A stretch of DNA of 64,000 nucleotides from Actinomadura flavalba DSM 45200 (GCF_000374305.1 NZ_KB894098.1:1-64000), one strand, 5' to 3'. Shown: positions 8,279 through 18,945, numbered from the stretch's first letter. Notes: a model not told the origin generated them from the sequence alone. Made by a program: numbers and translations.

Positions 8279-11200
8279 ATGCCCCGAACCGCGTCCGGAT
8301 CCGGAGCGCGCGCCCGTGCGGCGGGCGACGCGCCGTCCCGGGACACGACGCCGCGGTACAGCGACGCCGATCTGGCGCCGCTGCTGCGCGCTCTGACGGC
8401 GGTCCGCGACGGCAAGCTGCGCCGCCCGGTGGAGGTTCCGGGCGAGGGCGCGGTGGCCGAGGCGGCGGCGCTGCTCGCGGAGATCCGGGAGAACGGCCAG
8501 CACCTGTCCGGCGAGTTCGGCCGGGTGCGCCGCGAGATCGGCCGGGACGGCCAGCTCGACGGCCGGGTCCGGCCGGATTCGCTGCGGGGGCAGTGGGCGA
8601 CGGCCGCCGAGGACGCCAACGCCATCCTCGACACGGTGACCGAGCTGTCCACCGGCATGTACCAGGTGGTGGAGGCGGTCGCCAAGGGCGATCTGACGCA
8701 GCGGATGGAGCTGCGGGCGCACGGCCGTCCGATGCGCGGCGAGCTGATGCGGATGGCGCGGTCGGCGAACGCCATGGTCGAGCTGCTCGACCGGTTCACC
8801 GCCGAGGTGACGCAGTTCTCCCGGGAGGTCGGCACCGAGGGCCGGCTGGGCGGGATGGCGTCGGCGAAGGGCATGTCGGGCCGCTGGCGCGATGCTACGG
8901 CCGCGGTGAACGTGATGGCGAGCCGGTTGACGGCGCAGGTCCGCGACATCGCCGAGGTGACGACGTCGGTGGCGCGCGGCGACCTGACCCGCAAGGTGAC
9001 GGTCGAGGCGACGGGTGAGCTCCAGGAACTCAAGCTCACCGTCAACACGATGGTCGACCAGCTCTCGGGTTTCGCCGACGAGGTCACCCGTGTCGCGCGC
9101 GAGGTCGGCACCGAGGGGCAGCTCGGCGGGCAGGCGAACGTGCGGGGCGTCAGCGGGGTCTGGAAGGACCTCACCGACAACGTCAACGCGATGGCGAACA
9201 ACCTGACGTACCAGGTCCGCAACATCGCCCAGGTCACCACGGCCGTCGCCGAGGGCGACCTCGGCAAGAAGATCACGGTGGACGCGCAGGGCGAGATCCT
9301 CCAGCTCAAGAACACGATCAACCAGATGGTGGACACCCTGTCGGCGTTCGCCGACGAGGTCACCCGCGTCGCCCGCGAGGTCGGCACGGAGGGGCGGCTG
9401 GGCGGCCAGGCGCGGGTGCCGGGCGTGAGCGGCGTCTGGAAGGACCTGACGAACAACGTCAACGGCATGGCGTCGAACCTGACGTACCAGGTCCGCAACA
9501 TCGCCCAGGTCACCACGGCCGTCGCCGAGGGCGACCTGGGCAAGAAGATCACGGTCAACGCGCAGGGCGAGATCCTCCAGCTCAAGGACACCATCAACAC
9601 GATGGTCGACACCCTGTCCGCCTTCGCCGACGAGGTCACCCGGGTGGCCCGCGAGGTCGGCACCGAAGGACGGCTCGGCGGCCAGGCGCGGGTGCACGGC
9701 GTCAGCGGGGTCTGGAAGGACCTCACCGACAACGTGAACTCGATGGCCAACAACCTGACCACGCAGGTGCGCGGCATCGCGCAGGTCACCACGGCCGTCG
9801 CGCAGGGCGACCTGGGCAAGAAGATCTCGGTGGACGCGCAGGGCGAGATCCTCCAGCTCAAGGACACCATCAACACGATGGTCGACACCCTGTCCGCCTT
9901 CGCCGACGAGGTCAGCCGCGTCGCGCGCGAGGTGGGCACCGAAGGGCGGCTGGGCGGCCAGGCGATCGTGCCGGGCGCGGGCGGCATGTGGAAGGACCTC
10001 ACCGACAACGTCAACCGGATGGCGTCCAACCTGACGTACCAGGTCCGCAACATCGCGCAGGTGGCGACGGCCGTCGCGCACGGCGACCTGACGCGCCGCA
10101 TCGACGTCGACGCCCAGGGCGAGATCCTGGAGCTGAAGACGACGCTGAACACCATGGTGGACACGCTGTCGTCGTTCGCGTCGGAGGTCACGCGCGTGGC
10201 GCGCGAGGTCGGCAGCGAGGGACGGCTCGGCGGGCAGGCCGAGGTCGAGGGCGTGTCGGGGACGTGGAAGCGGCTGACCGAGAGCGTCAACCAGCTCGCG
10301 TCCAACCTGACGACGCAGGTCCGCGCGATCGGCGAGGTCGCCAGCGCGGTCGCCACCGGCGACCTGACCCGCACGATCGAGGTGGCGGCGCGCGGCGAGG
10401 TCGCGGAGCTGTCCGACAACGTCAACCTCATGGTGGCGACGCTGCGCGAGAGCACGCGCGCCAACGAGGAGCAGGACTGGCTGAAGACGAACCTGGCGCG
10501 GATCGGCGGCCTGATGCAGGGCCACCGCGACCTGATGCAGGTCGCGCAGCTCATCATGCGGGAGCTGACGCCGACGGCCAGCGCCCAGTTCGGCGCGTTC
10601 TACCTGACCGAGCACGAAGGCGAGGAGACCGAGCTGGTGCTCCTCGCGGGGTACGGGGTGAAGCGGGACGTCGCCGGGACGGTGTCGTTCGGGCTCGGTG
10701 AGGGCCTGGTCGGGCAGGCCGCGCAGGAGCGGCGGACGATCCTCATCGCGGACGCCCCCGCCGACCACGTCAAGATCCGGTCGGGGCTCGGCGAGTCGGC
10801 GCCGGTGAACATCATCGTGCTGCCGATCGTCTTCGAGGACTCCGTGCTCGGCGCGATCGAGCTGGCGTCGTTCGGCCGGTTCACCGACGTGCACCTGGCG
10901 TTCTTCAACCAGCTCATCGAGACGATCGGCGTCACGCTGAACGCGATCAGCGCCAACACCCGCACCGAGGCGCTGCTGGCCGAGTCCCAGCGGCTGGCGC
11001 AGGAGTTGCAGGAGCGTTCGGACGAGTTGCAGCGCCAGCAGGGCGAGTTGCGGCACTCCAACACCGAGCTGGAGGAGAAGGCGGCGCTGCTGGCGCAGCA
11101 GAACCGCGCGATCGAGATCCAGAATTTCCAGATCGAGCAGGCCCGCCGGACGCTGGAGGAGCGGGCCGAGCAGCTCGCGATCTCCTCGCGGTACAAGTCG

Positions 11201-12487
11201 GAGTTCCTGGCGAACATGTCGCACGAGCTGCGCACGCCGCTGAACAGCCTGCTGGTGCTGGCCAAGCTCCTGTCGGAGAACCCGGGCGGCAACCTGACCG
11301 ACAAGCAGGTCGAGTTCGCGCGGACGATCCACGCCTCGGGCACCGACCTGCTGGAGCTGATCAACGACATCCTCGACCTGGCCAAGGTCGAGGCCGGGAA
11401 GATGGACGTGCACGCGCAGCGGCTGCCGGTGCCGTCGCTGGTCGAGTACGTCGAGCAGAACTTCCGTCCGCTGACCCTGGAGAAGGACCTGGAGTTCTCG
11501 GTGGAGGTCGCGCCGGACGTCCCGGACACGATCCTCACCGACGAGCAGCGGCTCCAGCAGGTGCTGCGCAACCTGCTCGGCAACGCGGTGAAGTTCACCG
11601 GCGAGGGCGAGGTGAAGCTGCGGATCGAGCGCGCGGGCGACACCGACTTCGCGCTCCCGGCGCTGTGGAACACCCCGGACGTGATCGCGCTGCGCGTGAT
11701 CGACACCGGGATCGGCGTCAGCGCCGACAAGATCCAGGTGATCTTCGAGGCGTTCCAGCAGGCGGACGGCACGACGAGCCGCCGCTACGGCGGCACCGGG
11801 CTCGGGCTGTCGATCAGCCGGAACATCGCGCGGCTGCTCGGCGGCGAGATCCACGCCGAGAGCGAGCCGGGGCGCGGCAGCGTGTTCACGCTGTACCTCC
11901 CGGCGCAGTACCACGAGTCCGACGGGCGCCGCCGCGCGGTGGCGCCGCTGGAGGAGACCGCCGCGCCGGTGGAGCGTGCCGAGGGCGCGCCCGACGACGC
12001 GGCCGTCACGGAGGTGCCGGTGGCGAGCGGGAACGGCACGGCCGGGCCCGCGCTGACCGGGACGCTGCGCGAACCCCCGTCGGACTTCCTGGACGCGGTG
12101 CTGTCGGGCCGCAAGGTGCTGATCGTCGACGACGACGTCCGGAACGTCTTCGCGCTGACGAGCGTGCTGGAGGGCTACGGGATGGAGGTCCTGTACGCCG
12201 AGGACGGGCAGGCCGGCATCAACGTGCTGCACCGCAATCCGGACGTGGCGCTGGTGCTGATGGACGTGATGATGCCGGGCCTGGACGGGTACGCGACGAC
12301 GGCGGCGATCCGCGAGATGCCGCAGTTCGCCGACCTGCCCATCATCGTGATCACCGCGAAGGTGATGAAGGGCGACCGGGAGAAGAGCCTGGAGTCCGGT
12401 GCGTCCGACTATGTCCCCAAGCCGGTCGACGTCGATCACCTGCTGGACGTCATGCGGCACTGGCTCCAGCCCTCCACGGTGCGGTAA
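8279..12487 (+). CDS. osaA: OsaA-like multi-HAMP hybrid histidine kinase
   Basis: This 1402-residue cytoplasmic sensor has no membrane segment. In order: divergent N-terminal HAMP units, six regular 92-residue HAMP-pair repeats (each with an REVGTEG-type motif), a GAF domain (about 760-900), a coiled coil, HisKA with the H-box [14 protein letters not shown] (His about 981), HATPase ([18 protein letters not shown]) and a C-terminal receiver (VLMDVMMPG, Asp about 1327). This is the architecture of OsaA (SCO5748), the osmoadaptation kinase, and the OsaB-like gene follows. The ATG at 8279 has GAGGAGGT at correct spacing; an upstream GTG at 8228 has its ribosome site too close. Confidence 0.88.
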   Translation: MPRTASGSGARARAAGDAPSRDTTPRYSDADLAPLLRALTAVRDGKLRRPVEVPGEGAVAEAAALLAEIRENGQHLSGEFGRVRREIGRDGQLDGRVRPDSLRGQWATAAEDANAILDTVTELSTGMYQVVEAVAKGDLTQRMELRAHGRPMRGELMRMARSANAMVELLDRFTAEVTQFSREVGTEGRLGGMASAKGMSGRWRDATAAVNVMASRLTAQVRDIAEVTTSVARGDLTRKVTVEATGELQELKLTVNTMVDQLSGFADEVTRVAREVGTEGQLGGQANVRGVSGVWKDLTDNVNAMANNLTYQVRNIAQVTTAVAEGDLGKKITVDAQGEILQLKNTINQMVDTLSAFADEVTRVAREVGTEGRLGGQARVPGVSGVWKDLTNNVNGMASNLTYQVRNIAQVTTAVAEGDLGKKITVNAQGEILQLKDTINTMVDTLSAFADEVTRVAREVGTEGRLGGQARVHGVSGVWKDLTDNVNSMANNLTTQVRGIAQVTTAVAQGDLGKKISVDAQGEILQLKDTINTMVDTLSAFADEVSRVAREVGTEGRLGGQAIVPGAGGMWKDLTDNVNRMASNLTYQVRNIAQVATAVAHGDLTRRIDVDAQGEILELKTTLNTMVDTLSSFASEVTRVAREVGSEGRLGGQAEVEGVSGTWKRLTESVNQLASNLTTQVRAIGEVASAVATGDLTRTIEVAARGEVAELSDNVNLMVATLRESTRANEEQDWLKTNLARIGGLMQGHRDLMQVAQLIMRELTPTASAQFGAFYLTEHEGEETELVLLAGYGVKRDVAGTVSFGLGEGLVGQAAQERRTILIADAPADHVKIRSGLGESAPVNIIVLPIVFEDSVLGAIELASFGRFTDVHLAFFNQLIETIGVTLNAISANTRTEALLAESQRLAQELQERSDELQRQQGELRHSNTELEEKAALLAQQNRAIEIQNFQIEQARRTLEERAEQLAISSRYKSEFLANMSHELRTPLNSLLVLAKLLSENPGGNLTDKQVEFARTIHASGTDLLELINDILDLAKVEAGKMDVHAQRLPVPSLVEYVEQNFRPLTLEKDLEFSVEVAPDVPDTILTDEQRLQQVLRNLLGNAVKFTGEGEVKLRIERAGDTDFALPALWNTPDVIALRVIDTGIGVSADKIQVIFEAFQQADGTTSRRYGGTGLGLSISRNIARLLGGEIHAESEPGRGSVFTLYLPAQYHESDGRRRAVAPLEETAAPVERAEGAPDDAAVTEVPVASGNGTAGPALTGTLREPPSDFLDAVLSGRKVLIVDDDVRNVFALTSVLEGYGMEVLYAEDGQAGINVLHRNPDVALVLMDVMMPGLDGYATTAAIREMPQFADLPIIVITAKVMKGDREKSLESGASDYVPKPVDVDHLLDVMRHWLQPSTVR
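8825..10480 (+). repeat. In-frame 276-bp tandem repeats encoding HAMP units
   Basis: The sequence GAGGTCGG(C/G)(A/C) and its surroundings recur at 8825, 9101, 9377, 9653, 9929 and 10205, exactly 276 bp (92 codons) apart. Copies two to five are the most alike at DNA level. Repeats this regular allow copy-number change by recombination without breaking the frame. Confidence 0.9.
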
Positions 12488-12538
12488 GGCTTTAGGTGAC
12501 GCCGGGGCACGACGACGGGTAGCGGGGAGAGGGAACGC

Positions 12539-13213
12539 GTGGACGACAAGGCCAGAATCCTGCTCGTGGACGACCGGGAGGAGAACCTCATCGCCCTGGA
12601 GGCGATCCTCAGCTCGCTCGACCAGGATCTGGTGCGCGCCCGGTCGGGCGAGGAGGCGCTGAAGGCGCTGCTCACCGACGAGTACGCGGTCATCCTGCTG
12701 GACGTCGTCATGCCGGGCATGGACGGGTTCGAGACGGCGCGCGACATCAAGCGGCGCCGCAAGACCCGCGACCTCCCGATCATCTTCCTGACGGCGGTGA
12801 ACAGCGATCCCGACTACGCGTTCCGGGGGTACGCGGCGGGCGCGGTCGACTTCATCGCCAAGCCGTTCGACCCGTGGGTGCTGCGCGCGAAGGTGTCCGT
12901 GTTCGTGGAGCTGCACAACAAGAACAAGCAGCTCCGCGACCAGGCCGCGCTGCTGCGCGAGCAGACGGCGCTGCTGCGGGAGCAGGCGGCATTGCTGGCG
13001 GCGCGTCCGCCGGGCGGGGAGAGCCCGCCGGAGGCGCTGGAGCGGCTGCGGGCCGTGGAGGACCAGTTGGACGTGGTCGGCAAGCGCATCTCCCCCGCCG
13101 CCGAACCCGACTTCGCCGAGCTGCACCGCCGCGTCGAGGAACTACGCGGCACCCTCGGCCCGACCACCGAGCCCGCCGCCAGCGAGACGGCGGAGACCGA
13201 GCCGGAGGCGTAA
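12539..13213 (+). CDS. osaB: OsaB-like response regulator with coiled-coil tail
   Basis: This 224-residue protein has an N-terminal receiver domain (acidic pair DD at 11-12, phosphoacceptor Asp55 in ILLDVVMPG, Thr in FLTAV, Lys in AKPF) and then a heptad-rich tail (QLRDQAALLREQTALLREQ) instead of a DNA-binding domain. That is the architecture of OsaB, the partner of OsaA needed for growth and development under osmotic stress in Streptomyces. It starts 51 nt after the kinase stop with GGGGAGAGGG ahead of the GTG, so the two are cotranscribed. The tail suggests output through protein contacts. Confidence 0.87.
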   Translation: MDDKARILLVDDREENLIALEAILSSLDQDLVRARSGEEALKALLTDEYAVILLDVVMPGMDGFETARDIKRRRKTRDLPIIFLTAVNSDPDYAFRGYAAGAVDFIAKPFDPWVLRAKVSVFVELHNKNKQLRDQAALLREQTALLREQAALLAARPPGGESPPEALERLRAVEDQLDVVGKRISPAAEPDFAELHRRVEELRGTLGPTTEPAASETAETEPEA

Positions 13214-13242
13214 GCCCGCGCGAGGCCGACGGCGGCCACTCG

Positions 13243-13640
13243 CGCGGACAGCGCCCACCACGCGTGCGGCACCCTCCCCAGTGGGCGCGGACAGCGTGCT
13301 TGCGGCACGCTCCCCAGTGAGCGCGGACAGCGGCCAGCGTGCTTGCGACACCCCCGGTGCGTGCGGACAGCCGCCAGCGTGCTTACGACGCCCTCCCCTA
13401 CGGGCGCGGACAGCGGCCAGCGTGCTTGCGGCATCCTCCAGTGGGCGCGGCCAGCCTGCTTGCGCACCCTCCCTGTGAACGCGGACAGCGCCCACCGCGC
13501 TTGGGGCACCCCCAGTGGGTGCGGACAGCGTGCTTGCGGCAACCCCAGTGGGTGCGGACAGCGGCCACTGCGCTTGCGGCACCCTCCCCGCCAGCGCGGG
13601 CAGCGTGCTTGGCGCCCTCCTCTGTCAGCGTGGACAGCGG
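13243..13640. repeat. Array of 11 degenerate repeats of about 39 bp
   Basis: The core GCGGACAGC recurs at about 13244, 13287, 13323, 13363, 13405, 13447, 13481, 13521, 13553, 13595 and 13630. Each is followed, often after an optional GGCCA/GCCCA insert, by GTGCTTGCGGCA and a C-rich link ending CCAGTGGG. Spacing alternates between 32-36 and 40-43 bp. The array fills the space between osaB and the next gene. Open frames through it on either strand have no gene-like composition or ribosome site. Function unknown. Confidence 0.85.
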
Positions 13641-13710
13641 TTCGTGGCGGTCTGGCCACGCTTGGTCCGGTGGCGTGGCGGGGAGGTTCCCGGTGCGGAG
13701 GTGGGGCCGC

Positions 13711-14739
13711 ATGGACGCCGTCGCGCTGTTCGCCGCCGGTGCGGGTGCTGGTCTGCTGGCCGGGGCGACGTCGTGCGCGGCCGCGCAGCTCGGGCTGCTG
13801 GCCGGGGCCGTCCGGGACGCGCCGCATCCGCTGCGCCCGGTCGCGGCGTTCCTGGCGTCCAAGCTCGCCGTGCACACGCTGCTGGGCGCCGCCCTCGGCG
13901 CGCTCGGCGGCGTCGTCCAGCCGGGGCCCCGGCTGCGCGGCGTGCTGATGCTCGCCGCCGCCGCGGCCTTGGTCGCGCTGGCGCTGAACCTGATCGGCCT
14001 GCGTCCCGCGCGCCGCCCGGCGAACGCCGCCTGCGCGCCGCACGCCCACGGGAAGCGAGAGCCGGACACAACGGCGCGCCACCGGAGGCGCGTGCCACGG
14101 GTGGGTTCGGTTCGGCAGGCGGAGGCCCGCGCGTCGTGGCGTCCGGGGGCGGTGGCATGGGGCGCCGCGACGGTGGTGGTGCCGTGCGGGGTGACGTTGT
14201 CGGTGGAGCTGCTGGCGGTCGCGTCGGGGTCGGCGGCCGGGGGCGCGGCGGTGATGGCGGGGTTCGTGCTGGGGACGGTGCCGGTGTTCGCCGTGGCCGG
14301 GGTCGCGGTGCGGCGGGTGGTGCGCGGCCGGTTCGCCGTCGTGCCGGTGGTGGCGATGCTCGTCGTCGCGGCGTGGACGGCCGCCGCCGGGCTGCGGCTC
14401 GCCGGGTGGCTGCCGGAGGGCGGCGGGACGGCCCGCGCCGACGCCGCCCGGTTCGTCCGGGTCGAGCCCGATGGAACGCAGATCGTCACGGTCTGGGCAC
14501 TGGACGGCGGATACCGGCCCGCGCTGCTGGACGCGCGCGCCGGGCTGCCGACCGTCCTGGAGCTGCGCACGCGCGGCGCCCACGGTCACACGCGCGTGTT
14601 CACCGTGCCCGAAAGGGGGCTGGACGTCCGGCTGCCCGCCGACGGCGTCACGCGGGTGCCGCTGGGCGTCCCGGGGCCGGGCCGGATGCGCTTCGTGTGC
14701 GCGTCCGGCCACTACCCCGGGGCGATCACGTTCAGGTGA
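13711..14739 (+). CDS. UreH/DsbD-like membrane protein with C-terminal cupredoxin-like domain
   Basis: The 342-residue product has about six transmembrane segments in two halves. Each half begins with a conserved motif of the UreH/TauE-like family: [15 protein letters not shown] near residue 20 and [19 protein letters not shown] near residue 155. A C-terminal domain of about 100 residues follows, ending [16 protein letters not shown], which resembles the copper-binding end of a cupredoxin (Cys and His in VCASGHY). Such proteins are linked to heavy-metal handling and electron transfer across the membrane. A GTG at 13693 is an alternative start. It overlaps the convergent gltX stop by 8 bp. Metal and partner are unknown. 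Confidence 0.7.
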   Translation: MDAVALFAAGAGAGLLAGATSCAAAQLGLLAGAVRDAPHPLRPVAAFLASKLAVHTLLGAALGALGGVVQPGPRLRGVLMLAAAAALVALALNLIGLRPARRPANAACAPHAHGKREPDTTARHRRRVPRVGSVRQAEARASWRPGAVAWGAATVVVPCGVTLSVELLAVASGSAAGGAAVMAGFVLGTVPVFAVAGVAVRRVVRGRFAVVPVVAMLVVAAWTAAAGLRLAGWLPEGGGTARADAARFVRVEPDGTQIVTVWALDGGYRPALLDARAGLPTVLELRTRGAHGHTRVFTVPERGLDVRLPADGVTRVPLGVPGPGRMRFVCASGHYPGAITFR

Positions 14740-16123
14740 GGCGGGCGCGGGCGGCCTGGATGCGCGCCAGCGTGCGCTCGCGGCCGAGGATCTCCAGCGA
14801 CTCGAACAGCGGCAGGCCGACCGTGCGGCCGGTGACGGCGACGCGGACGGGCGCCTGCGTCTTGCCGAGCTTCAGGCCGTGCTCGGCGCCGACCGCCTCC
14901 AGCCGCGTCTTCAGCTCCTCGGTCTTCCAGGGGGCGTCGCGGTAGGCGGCCAGGGCGCCGTCCAGGAGGGCGGCGGCGGGCTCCTTCATGGCCTTGGCCC
15001 AGGACGCCTCGTCGATCGCGGGCTCGGGCAGGAACGCGAAGTCGACCATCGGCACGATCTCCGACAGGACCGCGACGCGGGTCTGCGCGAGCGGCGCCAG
15101 CTCGGCGAAGACGGCCGGGTCGACGTCGAACGGCGCGTCGGCCAGGAACGGGACGCACGCGGCCTCGAACTCGGCGGGCGTCAGGGCGCGCAGGTAGTCG
15201 CCGTTGATCGCGCGGAGCTTCTTGACGTCGAAGAACGCCGGTGAGGTGTTGACGTCCTCGATGCGGAACTCGTCGACGATGACGTCCCACGGGACGATCT
15301 CGCGGTCGTCGGACGGGGCCCAGCCGAGCAGCATCAGGTAGTTGCGCATGGCGCCCGCCAGGTAGCCCTCGGCGCGGTAGTCCTCCAGGGCGACCTTGTC
15401 GCGGCGCTTGGACAGCTTCTGCCGCTTCTCGTTGACGATGACGGGCACGTGCGCCCACACCGGCGGGGCGGCGTCCAGCGCCTCCCACAGCAGTTGCTGC
15501 TTGGGCGCGTTGGACAGGTGCTCCTCGCCGCGCACGACGTGGGTGATGCCCTGGCTGATGTCGTCGACGGCGTTGGCGAGCAGGAACGTCACCGAGCCGT
15601 CGGCGCGGGCGATGACGAAGTCCTCCAGGACGGCGTTCTCGAACACCGGCTTGCCGCGCAGCAGGTCGACGACGACGGTCTGGCCGTCGTCGGGGGTGCG
15701 GAACCGCAGCGCGCGGCCGGGACCGGCCTCCAGGCCGCGGTCGCGGCAGAAGCCGTCGTAGCCCTTGTGCTGGTCGCCGGTGCGGGCGGTGACGTCGTCG
15801 CGGGTGCAGTCGCAGTAGTAGGCGCGGCCGTCGTCGCGGAGCGTGCGGGCGGCCTCGGCGTGCCGGTCGGCGTTGGCGGACTGGAAGTAGGGGCCCTCGT
15901 ACTCGCCGCCGTCCATGCCGAGCCAGTCGAGGGCGCGGATGATGCCCTCGGTCCACTCGGGGCTGTTCCGGGAGGCGTCGGTGTCCTCGATCCGCAGCAC
16001 GAGCGTGCCGCCGGACTGCTTGGCCATCACCCAGTTGAACAGGGCGGAGCGGGCGCCGCCCACGTGGAACATGCCCGTCGGGGACGGCGCGAAGCGGACA
16101 CGGATCGAAGACGTGGATGCCAT
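14732..16123 (-). CDS. gltX: Glutamyl-tRNA synthetase
   Basis: This 463-residue class I synthetase charges tRNA-Glu. It carries the HIGH-equivalent [17 protein letters not shown], the [11 protein letters not shown] segment, the KMSKS-equivalent KLSKR and the C-terminal anticodon-binding helical region. It is slightly shorter than the usual 480-490 residues. Seven nucleotides before the ATG there is TACCCT (16136-16131 on the minus strand) and no ribosome site, so the mRNA may be leaderless. It is convergent with the cupredoxin gene. Confidence 0.95.
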   Translation of the reverse strand: MASTSSIRVRFAPSPTGMFHVGGARSALFNWVMAKQSGGTLVLRIEDTDASRNSPEWTEGIIRALDWLGMDGGEYEGPYFQSANADRHAEAARTLRDDGRAYYCDCTRDDVTARTGDQHKGYDGFCRDRGLEAGPGRALRFRTPDDGQTVVVDLLRGKPVFENAVLEDFVIARADGSVTFLLANAVDDISQGITHVVRGEEHLSNAPKQQLLWEALDAAPPVWAHVPVIVNEKRQKLSKRRDKVALEDYRAEGYLAGAMRNYLMLLGWAPSDDREIVPWDVIVDEFRIEDVNTSPAFFDVKKLRAINGDYLRALTPAEFEAACVPFLADAPFDVDPAVFAELAPLAQTRVAVLSEIVPMVDFAFLPEPAIDEASWAKAMKEPAAALLDGALAAYRDAPWKTEELKTRLEAVGAEHGLKLGKTQAPVRVAVTGRTVGLPLFESLEILGRERTLARIQAARARLT

Positions 16124-16175
16124 GCGTCCCAGGGTAGAGCGCGCCGCCCCCCGTTCGCGCCGCGACGGGCGCGGG

Positions 16176-16748
16176 TCAGGGCGTCCAGCGCGGGTCGCGG
16201 CCGGACAGGCCGAGGAGGCGGTCGAGCGGCGGTGCGTCGGCCGGGACCGCGACCTCGGGGCCGAACGCGCCGTACTGGCGGCCCATGTCGGCGATCGCGG
16301 CGGTGCTGTCGTAGGCGGCGCGGACGACGGCGTCGTCCAGGCCGTGCGGGAGCCCGGCGGCGACGGCGAGGTCCCAGCCGTGCAGGACCCACTCTCCGAG
16401 GATCATGCCGCCGATGACGGTGGCGGGCAGGCCGGGCGCGCTGCCGGTGAGGCTGGTGCTCCCCTCCCGGGCGGCGGGCTCCTGCCAGGCGGCGGCGGTG
16501 CGGTGGGCCTGCTCGGCGAACGCGGCGGCGTAGCCGGGGTCGGCGGTGAAGTCGTGGTCCTCCCCCGGCTCGGCGGGCGGCTGCTCCTTGCGGGCGGCGC
16601 TCTCGCCGCGCGCGGTCCAGAAGACGACGTGGTTGAGGGTGGCGCGCACGTCCCACTCGGCGGCGGGCGTGGGGGCGTCCAGGACGCCGGCCGGGACGTC
16701 GCGGACGATGCGGGCGATGGCGTCGGCGGCGGTGAGCATGTCCTTCAC
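16176..16748 (-). CDS. TIGR03086-type DinB-like metal-binding protein
   Basis: This 190-residue four-helix protein belongs to the mycothiol-dependent maleylpyruvate isomerase-like (TIGR03086) group: an NHVVFW motif with the first metal histidine near residue 48, then [11 protein letters not shown] with the second, and a DPRWTP end. Members bind a divalent metal and several are mycothiol-dependent transferases, but the substrate is not predictable. The GTG at 16748 is preferred because GAAGGGG lies at proper distance; ATG at 16739 is an alternative. It is divergent from the Nudix gene, about 100 bp away. Confidence 0.75.
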   Translation of the reverse strand: MKDMLTAADAIARIVRDVPAGVLDAPTPAAEWDVRATLNHVVFWTARGESAARKEQPPAEPGEDHDFTADPGYAAAFAEQAHRTAAAWQEPAAREGSTSLTGSAPGLPATVIGGMILGEWVLHGWDLAVAAGLPHGLDDAVVRAAYDSTAAIADMGRQYGAFGPEVAVPADAPPLDRLLGLSGRDPRWTP

Positions 16749-16848
16749 GGAGTTCCCCTTCGATCGCGTGTTCGAGTCCACGCTACGCAGCCGATCACCA
16801 AGGGTCTTGAAGAAACGCGTCACGGGGGCGTCTGGCAGGATGCGCGCC

Positions 16849-17478
16849 ATGAGCGGTCCCCTCGCTGATCTCGCCGCGTTCCGTGCCCTGGCCGCCGAGC
16901 GGCTGGGCGCGTTCGCCCGCACGACGGTGCCCGACGCGCCCGGGCTGCGCCGCGCGGGCGTCGTCCTGTGCGTCGTGGACGACGCGGCCGGGCCGTCGGT
17001 GTACCTGATCAAGCGCGCCTACCGGGGCCGCAACGCCGGGCAGTGGGGTTTGCCGGGCGGGCGCGTGGAGCCCGGGGAGGGCGTGCGGGACGCCGCGCTG
17101 CGCGAGCTGGCCGAGGAACTGGGCGTGACGGCCGGGCCGGGCGACGTCCTCGGCGCCCTGGACGACTTCCCCGCCGCGTCGGGTTTCGCCATCTCCCCGT
17201 TCGTGGCGGTGCTCGCCGACCCGGGCCCGCTCACGCCCGACCCCGGCGAGGTCCACTCGGTGCACCGGGTGACGCTGGCGCGGCTGGCCGACGACGACAC
17301 CCCGCACTGGCTGGATCGCGGCGACGGCACCCGGCTGCTCCAGATGCGGCTCGGCCCGGACTGGCGGGTGCACGCGCCGACGGGCGCGATCCTGTGGCAG
17401 TTCCGGGAGGTGGTGCTGCTCGGCCGCCCGGACGCGCGCGCCGCCGGGTTCGTTCAGCCCGACTGGACGCGGACCTAG
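16849..17478 (+). CDS. Nudix hydrolase
   Basis: The 209-residue protein has a complete Nudix box, GRVEPGEGVRDAALRELAEE followed by LGV, preceded by GQWGLPG. It should hydrolyse a nucleoside diphosphate linked to another group; the substrate cannot be told. The ATG at 16849 has GCAGGA upstream; an in-frame ATG nine bases earlier is possible. The stop overlaps that of the convergent SDR gene by 4 bp. Confidence 0.88.
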   Translation: MSGPLADLAAFRALAAERLGAFARTTVPDAPGLRRAGVVLCVVDDAAGPSVYLIKRAYRGRNAGQWGLPGGRVEPGEGVRDAALRELAEELGVTAGPGDVLGALDDFPAASGFAISPFVAVLADPGPLTPDPGEVHSVHRVTLARLADDDTPHWLDRGDGTRLLQMRLGPDWRVHAPTGAILWQFREVVLLGRPDARAAGFVQPDWTRT

Positions 17479-18284
17479 AACGTCCCGCCGTCCACGACGA
17501 CGCGCTGCCCGGTGACGTAGGAGGCGGCGTCCGACACCAGGAAGCGGACGACGGCCGCGACCTCCTCGGGTGTGCACACGTGCCCGAAGGGCGAGGCGGG
17601 GTCGTGGTCGCGGATGTCGCTGATGCCGGTGGTGGCGCGCAGGAGCCGCCGTCCCATGTCGGTGTCGACCAGGCCCGGGGCGACGATGTTGACGTGCAGG
17701 CCGTGGCCGCGTTCCTCCTTGGCCAGGACGCGCGCCAGCGCCTCCATCGCGGCCTTGGCCATCGCGTAGGGGGCGCCGAACGCCGGGTACAGGTCGGTGA
17801 TCACGCTGGAGACGAAGACGACGTCGGCGCGTCCGGCGGCGCCCGCGCGGCGCAGCAGCGGCAGCAGGGCCTGGGTGAGGTGGTGCGGTCCCTGGGCGTG
17901 CACGGCCAGGACGCGTTCCAGTTCGGCGGGGTCGGTGTCGGCGACGGACCGGCCCCGGCTGGCGATCCCGGCGCTGTGCACGAGGACGTCGAGCCGGTCG
18001 CGGCCGTCGGCGACGCGGGCGGCGAGGGCCCGGCACTCGTCGAGGGAGTCGATGCCGGCGCGGAGTGCGTCGGCGCGGGCTCCGGCCGCCTCCAGCGCGG
18101 CGACGGTCTTGTGCGCGGCCTCCTCGTCGCGGCGGTAGCCGACGAGGACGTCGTGCCCGTCGGCGGCGAGCGCCTCGGCGATGGCGCGGCCGATGCCCCG
18201 GCTGCCGCCGGTGACGAGGGCGAGGCGGCGGGGCGCGGCGGGCGGCGTGGGGGTTCCGGTGCGGGGGGTGTCTGCGTGCTGCAT
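17475..18284 (-). CDS. SDR-family 3-ketoacyl-type reductase
   Basis: This 269-residue classical short-chain dehydrogenase has the cofactor motif TGGSRGIGRA, HSAGI (in place of NNAG), the catalytic serine in VFVSSV and the YAMAK active site. The C-terminal YVTGQRVVVDGG is typical of FabG-like enzymes. Arg/Lys around YRRDEE favours NADPH. It could act in fatty acid or secondary metabolism, but no pathway neighbour is present. It is convergent with the Nudix gene. Confidence 0.88.
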   Translation of the reverse strand: MQHADTPRTGTPTPPAAPRRLALVTGGSRGIGRAIAEALAADGHDVLVGYRRDEEAAHKTVAALEAAGARADALRAGIDSLDECRALAARVADGRDRLDVLVHSAGIASRGRSVADTDPAELERVLAVHAQGPHHLTQALLPLLRRAGAAGRADVVFVSSVITDLYPAFGAPYAMAKAAMEALARVLAKEERGHGLHVNIVAPGLVDTDMGRRLLRATTGISDIRDHDPASPFGHVCTPEEVAAVVRFLVSDAASYVTGQRVVVDGGTF

Positions 18285-18325
18285 GATTCCATCGTGCCGC
18301 GCGGCGCGGCTCGCCGGTGAGAGTT

Positions 18326-18826
18326 TCAGCGGGTCAGGGCGGCGAGCCAGTCGGCTGCGCGGTCGAGATGGTCGCCGGTGAGTCCGGTTTCCGAATCGAC
18401 CGCGACGAGCAGATGGGGGCCTATGTCCTTCTCGGCGGCGATGCGGACGGTGGCGTCCGGTTCGTCCTCGAACCAGACGAAGGGGCGCCCCTTGGTCCAG
18501 GGCGCGACGTGCCGGGCCTTCCACGCGCCGAGCGAGTGGCCCTCCTCCAAGCCGGGGAAGCGCGGAATCGGCACGAACGGCATCTCGGGCAGTCCGACGC
18601 GCGGCGCGATCCACTCGTTGGCGGCGCCCTTCCAGAAGCTCGCCCAGGCCAGTTCGGCGCCCGCGCCCTCGGCCAGGTCGAGCAGCAGCGGGCCGTGCGC
18701 GGCGTTCAGCCAGAGCCGGTAGGTGATGCCCTCCGGGGTGCAGCGGTGCCGGCGGTAGCCGCGATGGGGCCGGGAGAAGGGATTGAGCACGCCGTCCACG
18801 TCGAGCAGAACCAGCGGGGTGGCCAT
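18326..18826 (-). CDS. HAD-superfamily hydrolase-like protein
   Basis: The 166-residue protein starts with the HAD nucleophile motif LLDVDGVLNPF (Asp of DVDG), then has ASFWKGAANEW as the region of motif II and WFEDEPD near the third motif. It resembles small actinobacterial HAD proteins annotated as possible secreted or phosphatase-like hydrolases; the substrate is unknown. The ATG at 18826 has no ribosome site, but TACATT lies 6 nt upstream, so it may be leaderless. It is divergent from the PIG-L gene. Confidence 0.72.
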   Translation of the reverse strand: MATPLVLLDVDGVLNPFSRPHRGYRRHRCTPEGITYRLWLNAAHGPLLLDLAEGAGAELAWASFWKGAANEWIAPRVGLPEMPFVPIPRFPGLEEGHSLGAWKARHVAPWTKGRPFVWFEDEPDATVRIAAEKDIGPHLLVAVDSETGLTGDHLDRAADWLAALTR

Positions 18827-18945
18827 ATCCGGAATGTACGCCACCGGGGTGCGCTCCCGCATGATCGGCGTCCGGGTCCGGTCGATGTCGGTGCCCGCGG
18901 TTAGAGTGAAATCCGCCCGCGCCCCCTACCGAGGAGTCCGCCACG

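Noticed and set aside
8105-13126. Very long minus-strand open frame opposite the osaA/osaB-like genes
   Set aside because: It is antisense to two well-supported genes, has no domain or ribosome site, and follows from the high GC content and repeated sequence on the other strand.
13243-13640. CRISPR array
   Set aside because: Spacings are irregular, units are degenerate throughout, spacers are not unique sequences, and no cas genes are near.
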